Shown in pieces: positions 27,379-35,237 of a DNA stretch of 64,000 nt. A program made the translations under genes and the position numbers. Where the stretch lies: the NCBI RefSeq assembly GCF_040932035.1, contig NZ_JBFRBB010000001.1, positions 1,364,001 to 1,428,000 of the forward strand, written 5' to 3'. The first letter of the stretch is position 1, and each line of letters starts with the position of its first letter. The DNA comes from Hoeflea_A sp040932035 (lineage in GTDB: Bacteria > Pseudomonadota > Alphaproteobacteria > Rhizobiales > Rhizobiaceae). The notes beneath the pieces were generated by a model. It was not told where the DNA came from and searched no databases. It saw nothing but the letters and a program-made list of their open reading frames with translations.

Positions 27379-28488
27379 ATGAAAATCAAGAGCCTTCTTC
27401 TCGGCTCCGCTGCGGCAATGTTCGCAGTCTCCGGTGCATCTGCAGCTGACGCAATTATTGCTGCCGAGCCGGAGCCCGTTGAATATGTTCGCGTTTGTGA
27501 CGCGTTCGGCAACGGTTACTTCTACATCCCGGGCACCGAAACCTGCTTGAAGCTCAGCGGTTTTGTCCGGTTTGATATCAAATTCAACAGCAACAAAGAC
27601 AGCTACTCGACAAACACTCGTGGCCGTTTGAACATCCAAGCCCGCGAAAGCACCGAGTATGGTGATCTGCATGCCTACGTTCGTATTGAGGGCGATAACA
27701 GCCCCGATCTTAACGACAAAAGCTCGTATGATGGTGGCGCTGTTATCGACCAGGCTTATGCTGAACTGGGCGGTCTGATCTTCGGCTACACGGAAACGAC
27801 CTGGGTAAGCTCCAAAAACGGTGGCAAATCCGGTTTCGGTACACACTCCAGCAGCGGCCTTGCATACGGTTACTCACAGGCCAACCAGATCGGTTACAAC
27901 CTCACCGGTGGTAACTGGTTTGCATCGATCACAGCCAACGATGATGGCGATACCGCAACCTACATGCCTGACATCACCGGCCGTGTTGGCGGTGTCTTCG
28001 GTGGCATGACCATCTACGCGGCAGGTGGTTACGACCAGTCCGCTGAAAACTTCGGCGTCAAGCTCGGCCTCAATACCGACATCGGTGCAGCCGGCAACCT
28101 GATCGTTCAGGGTTTCTACGCTGATGGTCCGACCCGCTGGGGTGCAAATGCTGGGCCTGTTGGTGCGGCCACAACCCACACACCTGAGTGGTCGGTTCTG
28201 GCTTCATACCAGCACCAGTTCGCACCAAACTTCAAGGGTTCGATCGGTGGTCAGTACTCCTATGACTACTACAACGCTGCCCTTGCCGGCACTGCTCCGA
28301 TTGCAAGCGCCAGCTCTGGCGTTGATTCCTGGGCGATTGAAGGTGTTCTCGTCTGGTACCCGGTCGACAACCTCGAAGTACGCGGTGAAATTCGCTACAC
28401 CGATTTCTCCAGCGGAACTCTGGCTGGAGCAGCCTATGGCGGCGGCGACGCAACGACGGGCCTGTTCCGTCTTCAGCGCAACTTCTAA
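27379..28488 (+). CDS. Porin, Omp2b family (first copy)
   Basis: This 369-residue outer-membrane porin has a signal peptide (MKIKSLLLGSAAAMFAVSGASA), the conserved YVRVCDAFGNGYFYIPGTET segment with the cysteine pair of rhizobial porins, repeated amphipathic beta strands, and a C-terminal phenylalanine (FRLQRNF) needed for barrel assembly. Trimeric 16-strand porins of this family allow passive uptake of small hydrophilic solutes. ATG 27379 follows GGAGGT. A second copy lies inverted at 29663-30778; the two differ mainly in blocks that should be surface loops (about residues 70-85, 100-120, 265-290 and 345-360). Confidence 0.93.
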   Translation: MKIKSLLLGSAAAMFAVSGASAADAIIAAEPEPVEYVRVCDAFGNGYFYIPGTETCLKLSGFVRFDIKFNSNKDSYSTNTRGRLNIQARESTEYGDLHAYVRIEGDNSPDLNDKSSYDGGAVIDQAYAELGGLIFGYTETTWVSSKNGGKSGFGTHSSSGLAYGYSQANQIGYNLTGGNWFASITANDDGDTATYMPDITGRVGGVFGGMTIYAAGGYDQSAENFGVKLGLNTDIGAAGNLIVQGFYADGPTRWGANAGPVGAATTHTPEWSVLASYQHQFAPNFKGSIGGQYSYDYYNAALAGTAPIASASSGVDSWAIEGVLVWYPVDNLEVRGEIRYTDFSSGTLAGAAYGGGDATTGLFRLQRNF

Positions 28489-28503
28489 GTTGAGCTGAAG
28501 ATC

Positions 28504-28525
28504 GGTAGCCGTTTAAACGGCTACC
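28504..28525. repeat. Perfect 22-bp palindrome after the first porin
   Basis: The arms GGTAGCCGTTT and AAACGGCTACC meet at the centre without a spacer, 15 bases after the porin stop. No T run follows. With no loop it is more like a protein-binding or recombination site than a terminator. No second copy was found in the porin/recombinase region. Confidence 0.55.
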
Positions 28526-28544
28526 ACTTGTTAAAACCAGTCGA

Positions 28545-28573
28545 CGCCTGGCAGTTCGTACTGCCGGGCGTTT
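28545..28573 (+). terminator. Terminator after the first porin
   Basis: CGCCTGGCAG pairs with CTGCCGGGCG (one wobble pair) around a six-base loop, followed by TTT. It should stop porin transcription before the recombinase gene. Confidence 0.65.
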
Positions 28574-28664
28574 AGTGCTGTCTATAAAAAAATAAACATG
28601 TTTACCAATGTGAAACAAACGCAATCGTATAGCTCAATCATTTGGCGATGAAAATTTTAGTAAA

Positions 28665-29534
28665 ATGCTACTGGTTTTTGAGAATATGATGCCACATGAA
28701 GATACAAGTACCCTCTTAGACCTCTGGGAACGCTATAGCGACCTGTTGTGGGAAGACAGCAAGCACAAAGAAGCATGCCGTGCGTATATCGATGAAATTC
28801 ACCGATTCATGCTTTTCAGCGGTTACAAAAAGTTTGACAATGTGTTGTTAGATGAACTGACGATCCATTTTCGCAAAAAGGGAAATCGAAATTCCACGAT
28901 AAATCGAAAATTTGCGAGCCTCTCCAAAATTCTGCGCAGGCATCATAGAAACGGCGGCCTGGCTCATTTGCCGGAATTCAAAAAACTGCCAGAGCGAAAC
29001 GCCAGAATCCGCTTTTTAACACGAGAAGAAGAGACCGAGCTCTTCAACCTATTGGGAAAGATCGACAATCATTACATCCAATTGAGCCGGTTTCTGGTTG
29101 AAACCGGTGCCCGCATTGGCGAGGCGTTGAAGCTTAATTGGGGTGACATCGACGAAAACTATGTCACCTTCTGGGAAACGAAGTCCTATCGTCCGCGGAC
29201 CATTCCTATGAGCAACCGCGCAAAAAAGGTAATCAAAGAACAACGAGTAATTTGCGGGTATAAGCCGGGCCCGTTCAGCACTGTTTCATATGCGAAATTC
29301 CGCAATGCCTGGAACCTGGCAAAAGAGCAAACCGCCATGCGCGATGACCAGCAAGTTGTTCCACATATCCTGCGCCACACCTGTGCATCACGGTTGGCGC
29401 AATCTGGCGTCGACATCAAGCGTATTCAGGAGTTTCTGGGTCACCGGACACTGAGTATGACGTTGCGTTATGCGCATCTGTCACCCAAGCATCTCGATGT
29501 CTGCGCGGAAGCACTGAACAAACTAATTCACTGA
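28665..29534 (+). CDS. Tyrosine recombinase (XerC/D-like phage integrase family)
   Basis: This 289-residue recombinase has an N-terminal SAM-like core-binding domain (about 12-100) and a catalytic domain with the full active set: Arg150 (ETGARIGEAL), Lys173, His234 and Arg237 (HILRHTCASR), His260 (LGHRTL) and Tyr269 (LRYAHLS). It therefore looks active. The gene is visibly richer in A and T than the porins on both sides and has no strong ribosome binding site, which suggests transfer from elsewhere. ATG 28686 is an alternative start. It lies alone between the inverted porin genes, with no excisionase, phage or transposon genes nearby. It could invert DNA, act as an orphan integrase, or be a remnant insertion. 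Confidence 0.9.
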   Translation: MLLVFENMMPHEDTSTLLDLWERYSDLLWEDSKHKEACRAYIDEIHRFMLFSGYKKFDNVLLDELTIHFRKKGNRNSTINRKFASLSKILRRHHRNGGLAHLPEFKKLPERNARIRFLTREEETELFNLLGKIDNHYIQLSRFLVETGARIGEALKLNWGDIDENYVTFWETKSYRPRTIPMSNRAKKVIKEQRVICGYKPGPFSTVSYAKFRNAWNLAKEQTAMRDDQQVVPHILRHTCASRLAQSGVDIKRIQEFLGHRTLSMTLRYAHLSPKHLDVCAEALNKLIH

Positions 29535-29601
29535 AATATATGACTATTCGTGATCAATACAGTCAAAATTCAGTACCATTGTAGTAGGTACTTTAGAAAT
29601 C

Positions 29602-29634
29602 AAAAAAGAGCCCGGCAGCAAAGCTGCCGGGCTC
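29602..29634 (-). terminator. Rho-independent terminator after the second porin
   Basis: GAGCCCGGCAGC and GCTGCCGGGCTC form a perfect 12-bp stem with a three-base loop. Read on the minus strand it is followed by six T, so it ends transcription of the second porin and faces the recombinase gene. Confidence 0.85.
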
Positions 29635-29662
29635 TTCCAATTACGAAGCTTCTAGGTAGAAC

Positions 29663-30778
29663 TTAGAAGTTGCGCTGCAGACGGAACAGGCCCGTCGTGT
29701 TGTCGTTGTTGGCAAGTGCACCACCGCCAGTGAAGGTGGTGTAGCGTACTTCACCGCGCACTTCGAAGTTGTCGACCGGATACCAGACCAACACGCCTTC
29801 AACTGCCCAGGAGTCGGTACCAGAGCTTGCGCTTCCAAGCGGAGCATTGCCGGTAACACCTGCTGCGTAGTAGTCATAGGAATACTGACCACCGACCGAA
29901 CCTTTGAAGTTCGGAGCAAACTGATGCTGATACGATGCAAGAACTGACCATTCAGGTGTCCAAACAGTAAGACCTGCAAACGTAGGCCGGGCGTTAGCAC
30001 CGTAACGGGTCGGACCGTCAGCATAGAAACCCTGAACGATCAGGTTGCCGGCTGCACCGATGTCGGTGTTGAGGCCGAGCTTGACGCCGAAGTTTTCAGC
30101 GGACTGGTCATAACCGGCTGCTGCGTAGATGGTCATGCCACCGAAGACACCGCCGATACGGCCGGTAACGTCTGGCATATAGGTCGCGGTATCACCATCG
30201 TCGTTTACGGCAATGTTTGCAAACCAGTTGCCACCGGTGAAGTTGTAACCGATCTGGTTAGCCTGCGAGTAGCCGTATGCAAGACCGTTATCGGAGTGCG
30301 AACCGAAACCGGATGCGCCACCGTTTTTGGACGTGACAAAGGTATTTTCTGTGTAACCGAAGACAAGGCCGCCAAGTTCTGCGTAGGCCTGGTCGATAAC
30401 AGCGTTCGCGTCATATCCAAAAGTGTTGGTTCCAGCATTGTTAGGACCACCATCACCCTGAACACGAATATAGGCATGCAGATCGCCTAATTCGGTGCTT
30501 TCGCGGGCCTGGACGTTCAAACGGGCACGAACATTGGTTGTGTACGTATCTGAATTGGCGCCGAAGCTAGCGAAGCCAACGTCCATACGAACAAAACCGC
30601 TGATTTTCAGGCAGGTTTCGGTGCCCGGGATGTAGAAGTAACCGTTGCCGAACGCGTCACAGACGCGAACATATTCAACGGGCTCCGGCTCGGCAGCAAT
30701 GATAGCGTCAGCTGCAGATGCACCGGAGACTGCGAACATTGCCGCAGCGGAGCCGAGAAGAAGGCTCTTGATTTTCAT
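29663..30778 (-). CDS. Porin, Omp2b family (second copy, inverted)
   Basis: This 371-residue outer-membrane porin has the same signal peptide, cysteine-containing N-terminal segment and C-terminal FRLQRNF as the first copy, and the same ribosome binding site and spacing (GGAGGTCAGAAA before ATG 30778). Differences cluster in a few segments, for example the block after LHAYIRVQGD, the block after GANARP, and the one before TTGLFRL. Long stretches, such as the one from NFGVKLGLNTDIG to QGFYADG, are unchanged. Blockwise mosaic divergence is what gene conversion or recombination between the copies would leave. It has its own strong terminator. Confidence 0.93.
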   Translation of the reverse strand: MKIKSLLLGSAAAMFAVSGASAADAIIAAEPEPVEYVRVCDAFGNGYFYIPGTETCLKISGFVRMDVGFASFGANSDTYTTNVRARLNVQARESTELGDLHAYIRVQGDGGPNNAGTNTFGYDANAVIDQAYAELGGLVFGYTENTFVTSKNGGASGFGSHSDNGLAYGYSQANQIGYNFTGGNWFANIAVNDDGDTATYMPDVTGRIGGVFGGMTIYAAAGYDQSAENFGVKLGLNTDIGAAGNLIVQGFYADGPTRYGANARPTFAGLTVWTPEWSVLASYQHQFAPNFKGSVGGQYSYDYYAAGVTGNAPLGSASSGTDSWAVEGVLVWYPVDNFEVRGEVRYTTFTGGGALANNDNTTGLFRLQRNF

Positions 30779-31521
30779 TTTCTGACCTCCAGTCAATTTC
30801 TTTAAATGGTCTGGGCGATTGGCTGCGAGGCAGCGTTCCCTGTCCCATCCCCAACTAAAAAGAAGATAAACGCCAATCCGTCCCTCTTCCGAGAGTGAAG
30901 ATAACGAACGTGATTCTCGAAGCAATGAGGATTTTGGTTTCAACAGGGTGTCCGGGGGACGATGGGGGGTGGCTGTTGCACAAAAGACACGTTTTCACTC
31001 ACGGAACTGCCCAAACCCTTTACAAGCGTTAATAATTTGACTGGTTTCCGGACGAAAACTTGTAGCTTTCACGGGTGAATTCAGTGCCTCCGGCGCACAA
31101 ATTATGCACAGTTGATTCTGATTCCGCGCAGGTAGAATCCTGCGCCTCGTCGAAAAGAATACCACTCGGTTCTGCCGGCGCTCTTTCGATGCCATTGTCT
31201 GTATCGAAGCTTGTTTTATATCTGGCCGCTGGAATCATCTTTGCGGTTCTTTTGCGCCGGCCTCGCATCTCCAGGGTGCATCCGCTTCCGCTTTCTCGGC
31301 GGCCCGCGGCTGAGGGAATGTGAGAGGACGACTTAGATTACATATCTACGAACCAAACCCGGGGCATATGAGCCGCGTGTACTGGCATCGCATTCCATAG
31401 GTTGACTGTATTGCGGTATTCGCGTCAACGTGTTCGCCGGACACTCAAGCGCAAATACACCGGTCAGATCGGGCTGCGCGAATCCCACGACAAAAAAAGC
31501 GGGCGCTCATTCGAAAAGTCC
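30779..31521. other. Intergenic region between the second porin and tRNA-Ser
   Basis: About 740 bases without a confident gene. The left part must hold the minus-strand promoter of the second porin. A frame at 31189-31323 could encode a 44-residue peptide with one hydrophobic stretch (KLVLYLAAGIIFAVLL), but it has no ribosome binding site. No repeats or RNA gene were recognised in the remainder. Confidence 0.5.
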
Positions 31522-31549
31522 TTGCACTGCAATGGAACTACCGCTAATT
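31522..31549 (+). promoter_or_regulatory. Likely promoter of tRNA-Ser
   Basis: TTGCAC (31522-31527) and CTAATT (31544-31549) are separated by 16 bases and end 11 bases before the tRNA. This resembles the CTTGnC/CTAtAT pattern of rhizobial housekeeping promoters. Confidence 0.45.
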
Positions 31550-31560
31550 CCAGCTTTACC

Positions 31561-31650
31561 GGAGAGGTGGCCGAGTGGTCGAAGGCGCTCCCCTGCTAAG
31601 GGAGTATACCAGAGATGGTATCGAGGGTTCGAATCCCTTCCTCTCCGCCA
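31561..31650 (+). tRNA. tRNA-Ser (GCU anticodon)
   Basis: The 90-base gene, with encoded CCA at its end, folds as a class II tRNA: acceptor stem GGAGAGG/CCTCTCC, a D arm with GGCCGAGTGGTCGAAGGC, anticodon GCT at 31595-31597, a long variable arm (TATACCAGAGATGGTA) and a T arm GGTTCGAATCC. The long variable arm and anticodon identify it as the serine tRNA for AGC and AGU codons. The opposite strand carries the 3' end of the SulP gene. Confidence 0.97.
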
Positions 31651-33410
31651 CGATTATCCGGACGTTCTCCCCGATCAAGCAGCTTCTCCGCTGCCAATGC
31701 GCACATGGCCTGATGCTGGCTCAGGAACACGCGGCCGGTCAGATGGCTGAGGAAATCTGCGCGTTCGAGCCTGTCCATGACCGGGCCCTTGATCTCACTC
31801 AGGTGAAAGATGACGCCCAGGTTGTCGAGCCGCTCGTTGATGGCCTCCAGCGATTCGAGCGCACTCATGTCGATGGCGTTGACCGCGGGGCACATCAATA
31901 CGACATGTTCCAGACCCGGCTGCTGGGCGACGAGATCATAAATCCGGTCCTCAAGATAACGGGCATTGGCAAAATAGAGGCTCTCGTCGATGCGGACCGT
32001 CAGTACGCGGTCGTCGGTGATGACCTCGTGGCGAAGGACATTGCGATAGTGCTCTGTGCCCGGAACCTGTCCGACGATCGCCATGTGCGGCCGCGACGTC
32101 TTGTAGAGATGGACAAGGATGGAGATCAGCACGCCCGCGGTCACGCCAAGCTCGACACCGAGGCCGAGCGTGATGAGGATGGTAGCGCAAACGGCTGCGA
32201 AGTCGGCTTTGGAATAGGTCCAGGCTTTACGCAGGATTGAAAAATCGACGAGAGAAAGAACGGCCACGATGATGGTGGCGCCAAGCGTTGCCTTGGGCAG
32301 GAAGAATATGAGCGGCGTAAGGAAGAGGGCGGCAAGGGCAAGACCGACGGCCGTGTATGCGCCGGCCGCCGGCGTATCGGCGCCGGCATCGAAGTTGACG
32401 ACGGATCGGGAAAAGCCGCCGGTGACCGGATAGCCACCGGTGAAGGCCGCACCGATATTGGCAGCGCCGAGACCGATCAGTTCCTGATCAGGATCGATAC
32501 GCTGGCGCCGTTTGGCGGCTAGTGTTTGTGCCACTGAAACCGACTCAACGAAACCGATCACGGAAATCAGAATGGCCGCGCCGGCAAGATCGCTCCACAT
32601 CTCAAAGGAAAAGGAGGGAAGGGTCAGCGGCGGCAGGCTTTGCGGAACGTCGCCCACGGTTTTGACGCCGCGATCAGCAAGACCGAAGGCCCAGACGGCC
32701 AGTGTAGTCAGGCCGACGGCGGCCACAGGCCCCGCCTTTGCAGCGATGTCGGCGAGGCGCGGGCCAAGGCCGATCCGCCGTAAGAGAGGTTTTAAACCCT
32801 TGCGGACCCAGAACAGAAACACCGTCGCCGACACACCAATTGCAACAGTGAACCAGTTTGCCTCAGGCATGTGTTCGACGATCGAGACAACGAGCTCAAA
32901 GAGGTTGTGACCGGAGGCATCTATTCCCAGAATGTGTTTGATCTGGCTTGCGGCGATGATGACCCCCGAAGCGGTGATAAAGCCGGATATTACCGGGTGC
33001 GACAGGAAATTTGCCAGAAATCCGAGCCGGAAAATGCCGAGCAACAGCAGGAAAGCCCCCGAGAGGAAAGCGAGGGTAAGGGCGGCGGCGACATATTGCG
33101 CTGACCCCGGTTCAGCGATCGACCCGATTGCAGCAGCAGTCATCAGCGACACAACGGCAACCGGTCCTACAGCAAGGGCCCGGCTTGTGCCAAACAGCGC
33201 ATAGAGCAAGATCGGAGCAATGGACGCGTAAATGCCCATCTCGGCGGGCAGGCCGGCGAGCAGGGCATAGGCGAGCGATTGGGGAATGAGCATGATCGTT
33301 ACGACCACCGCCGCGACCAGATCGTTCGCCAGCGCGTTGCGATCGTAGGTGCGTCCCCAATCCAGGAGCGGGACGTATTGCAGAATCCGGGAAGCGCCGT
33401 TATTCGCCAT
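31596..33410 (-). CDS. SulP family anion permease with STAS domain
   Basis: This 604-residue membrane protein has 10-14 hydrophobic helices in the SulP arrangement (LIPQSLAYALLAGLPAEMG near residue 40, FTGGYPVTGGFSRSVVN near 320) and a C-terminal STAS domain (about 460-560). SulP proteins carry sulfate, bicarbonate or other anions. At the end of a sulfide-oxidation operon a role in sulfate or sulfite movement is plausible but unproven. The frame runs past the STAS domain into the antisense strand of tRNA-Ser and stops at a TAG complementary to 31596-31598, within the anticodon. The last 15 or so residues (EGIRTLDTISGILP) are thus tRNA-derived. Confidence 0.9.
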   Translation of the reverse strand: MANNGASRILQYVPLLDWGRTYDRNALANDLVAAVVVTIMLIPQSLAYALLAGLPAEMGIYASIAPILLYALFGTSRALAVGPVAVVSLMTAAAIGSIAEPGSAQYVAAALTLAFLSGAFLLLLGIFRLGFLANFLSHPVISGFITASGVIIAASQIKHILGIDASGHNLFELVVSIVEHMPEANWFTVAIGVSATVFLFWVRKGLKPLLRRIGLGPRLADIAAKAGPVAAVGLTTLAVWAFGLADRGVKTVGDVPQSLPPLTLPSFSFEMWSDLAGAAILISVIGFVESVSVAQTLAAKRRQRIDPDQELIGLGAANIGAAFTGGYPVTGGFSRSVVNFDAGADTPAAGAYTAVGLALAALFLTPLIFFLPKATLGATIIVAVLSLVDFSILRKAWTYSKADFAAVCATILITLGLGVELGVTAGVLISILVHLYKTSRPHMAIVGQVPGTEHYRNVLRHEVITDDRVLTVRIDESLYFANARYLEDRIYDLVAQQPGLEHVVLMCPAVNAIDMSALESLEAINERLDNLGVIFHLSEIKGPVMDRLERADFLSHLTGRVFLSQHQAMCALAAEKLLDRGERPDNRGGEEGIRTLDTISGILP

Positions 33411-33498
33411 TTATCTTTCCAGGAGTTGGGAAATGCGCCGCGTGCGCCGGCAAAAACACCGGCGAGCGGAACAACAGTTTGCTGTTTCGTCGGACCGT

Positions 33499-35169
33499 TC
33501 AGCCGACCTTTTCAGGTTTTGCCAGCCACTCCTTGCCGCGCAGCATGGCCTTCCAGTAGATCGGCGGAAGGATTTTTTCCTTCAGGAACCAGGCCGCGCG
33601 TGTCGGCTTTTGACCATTGATCAGCCAGCCGGGCATGCTCGGCAGCAGCTTGCCGCCATAGCCAAACTCGGCAAGCACGATCTTGCCGCGCTCAACCGTG
33701 AGCGGGCAGGAACCGTAGCCGTCATAGTGAGCAATCGATCTGACGCGCCCCATGTCAGCCAAAACATTGTTCGCCACGGTGGGTGCCTGCTTGCGGGCCG
33801 CTGCCGCCGTCTTGGCGTTAGGAGCGTTCATCACATCGCCTAGCGACCAGATGTTTTCAAATTTCTTGTGCTGAAGGGTATTCTGGTCGACATCGACCCA
33901 GCCTGCCGCATCTGCCAGCGGGCTGACGCGGATGAAATCCGGCGCTGTTTGCGGTGGCACGACATGGATCATATCGAAGCCCGATTCCACTTCGCAGCTG
34001 TTGCCTTCGGCATCTTTGGTCTCGAACCAGGCTTTCTTTGCCGGGCCGTCAACGCGTATCAGCCTGTGACCGAACTTCAGGTTTGCGCCGTACCGGTCGA
34101 TGTATTTCATCAGTGCGGGAACATATTCCTTGACCCCGAAAAGAACTTCGCCGGCGTTGTAAAATTCAATATCGATATTTTCAAGAATTCCGGCGCGCTG
34201 CCAGTGATCGGCGGAAAGATAGAGTGCCTTTTGTGGCGCGCCTGCGCATTTGATCGGCATTGGCGGTTGCGTGAAGATGGCCCGTCCTGACTTCAGCGAA
34301 TTGACGAGTTGCCACGTATAGGGCGCAAGGTCGTAACGATAATTCGATGTTACGCCGTTCTTGCCAACAGTCTCGACGAGGCCTTCAATCCCGTTCCAGT
34401 CGAGTTTGAGGCCGGGTGCAACGATCAGGTGTTTGTATTTGACGACATGGCAGCCATCGAGAATGACCGCATTGTTATCCGGCTCAAAGGCAGAGGCGGC
34501 GGCCTTGATCCAATGCACGCCCTGAGGGATCAGCGAAGCCATCGTCTTGGCGGTCGTCGGCGCATTGAAAATGCCGCCGCCAACCATCGTCCATCCGGGT
34601 TGATAATAGTGAATATCTGCCGGATCTATTATCGCAATGTCCAGATCCGGTGCGCGGGCACGCAGGCTTGAAGCAACCGAAATTCCGGCAGCGCCGCCAC
34701 CGATGATGACAATGTCGTGGGCGGCGTCAGCCACGTCCGACGGGGTCTTTCCGCCATTGGCGATGCGCCGCACGACACCGGACATATTGTAGCCGGCTTT
34801 CCTTGTGGCCTCCATAATTGAGGGAAGGGGAGTGCCGATTGCGCCCTGGCTCAGCGACCAGAGCGTCGCCGAGCGGGTTCCGCTGCGGCAATAGGCAAGC
34901 GTCGGCTTTGGCAGCCTTTCAAGAGCGGCGCCAAAATCGGCCGCATCATCATCCCTTACCTTGCCGGACAGGACCGGAATGTAGGAGCACTCGATGCCGG
35001 CTTTTTTCGCCGCTTCGCTGATTTCCGAAAATGCCGGCTGGTCGGCGCCTTCTCCGTCCGGCCTGTTGCAGATGATCGAGCGGAATCCCTGTTCGGCGAT
35101 CGCATCCATGTCCGCCGGCATGATCTGCGGGCTGACGGCCAGCGTGTTGTTGATGTGCTTTATGTTCAT
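33499..35169 (-). CDS. Fusion of phosphatase-like domain (DUF442/TIGR01244) and sulfide:quinone oxidoreductase
   Basis: This 556-residue protein joins two enzymes. Residues 1-110 form a DUF442 domain with a Cys-x5-Arg loop (AYCRSGTRSATLW), found beside sulfide-detoxification genes. Residues 135-556 are a flavoprotein of the sulfide:quinone oxidoreductase group with IVIIGGGAAGISVASSLR, YYQPGWTMVGGGIF and the cysteine segment IKCAGAPQKALYLS, which resembles mitochondrial-type (type II) SQR. Such enzymes oxidise sulfide to persulfide and reduce quinone at the membrane. It sits between the dioxygenase-like gene and sulP in one operon, so its persulfide product would feed the neighbouring dioxygenase. 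Confidence 0.9.
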   Translation of the reverse strand: MNIKHINNTLAVSPQIMPADMDAIAEQGFRSIICNRPDGEGADQPAFSEISEAAKKAGIECSYIPVLSGKVRDDDAADFGAALERLPKPTLAYCRSGTRSATLWSLSQGAIGTPLPSIMEATRKAGYNMSGVVRRIANGGKTPSDVADAAHDIVIIGGGAAGISVASSLRARAPDLDIAIIDPADIHYYQPGWTMVGGGIFNAPTTAKTMASLIPQGVHWIKAAASAFEPDNNAVILDGCHVVKYKHLIVAPGLKLDWNGIEGLVETVGKNGVTSNYRYDLAPYTWQLVNSLKSGRAIFTQPPMPIKCAGAPQKALYLSADHWQRAGILENIDIEFYNAGEVLFGVKEYVPALMKYIDRYGANLKFGHRLIRVDGPAKKAWFETKDAEGNSCEVESGFDMIHVVPPQTAPDFIRVSPLADAAGWVDVDQNTLQHKKFENIWSLGDVMNAPNAKTAAAARKQAPTVANNVLADMGRVRSIAHYDGYGSCPLTVERGKIVLAEFGYGGKLLPSMPGWLINGQKPTRAAWFLKEKILPPIYWKAMLRGKEWLAKPEKVG

Positions 35170-35237
35170 TGTCTGTGTCCTGTGTCAGGGCGCGGAACAA
35201 TTGTCGGGCCGCAGCCGGTGCGGCCCGAGCAAATGCA

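Larger units (their letters stand above)
27362..30795. repeat. Long inverted repeat formed by two porin genes
   Basis: The arms are about 27362-28490 and 29661-30795. They hold the two porin genes in convergent orientation. Near-identity at the DNA level begins at the shared TGACTGGAGGTCAG before both start codons and runs through the signal peptide; it is interrupted in blocks that encode variable loops and resumes in conserved strands, ending at the shared C-terminus. The spacer of about 1.17 kb holds a tyrosine recombinase gene. Confidence 0.85.

Noticed and set aside
28665..29534. Prophage or integrative element around the recombinase
   Set aside because: Only one mobile-type gene is present, and porin genes adjoin it on both sides; no phage, conjugation or cargo genes are visible.
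31189..31323. Possible 44-residue membrane peptide upstream of tRNA-Ser
   Set aside because: It has one hydrophobic stretch but no ribosome binding site and no other support.
31561..31650. tRNA-Ser as integration site for the nearby recombinase
   Set aside because: The recombinase gene lies 2 kb away with a porin between, and no direct repeat of the tRNA 3' end was found near it.
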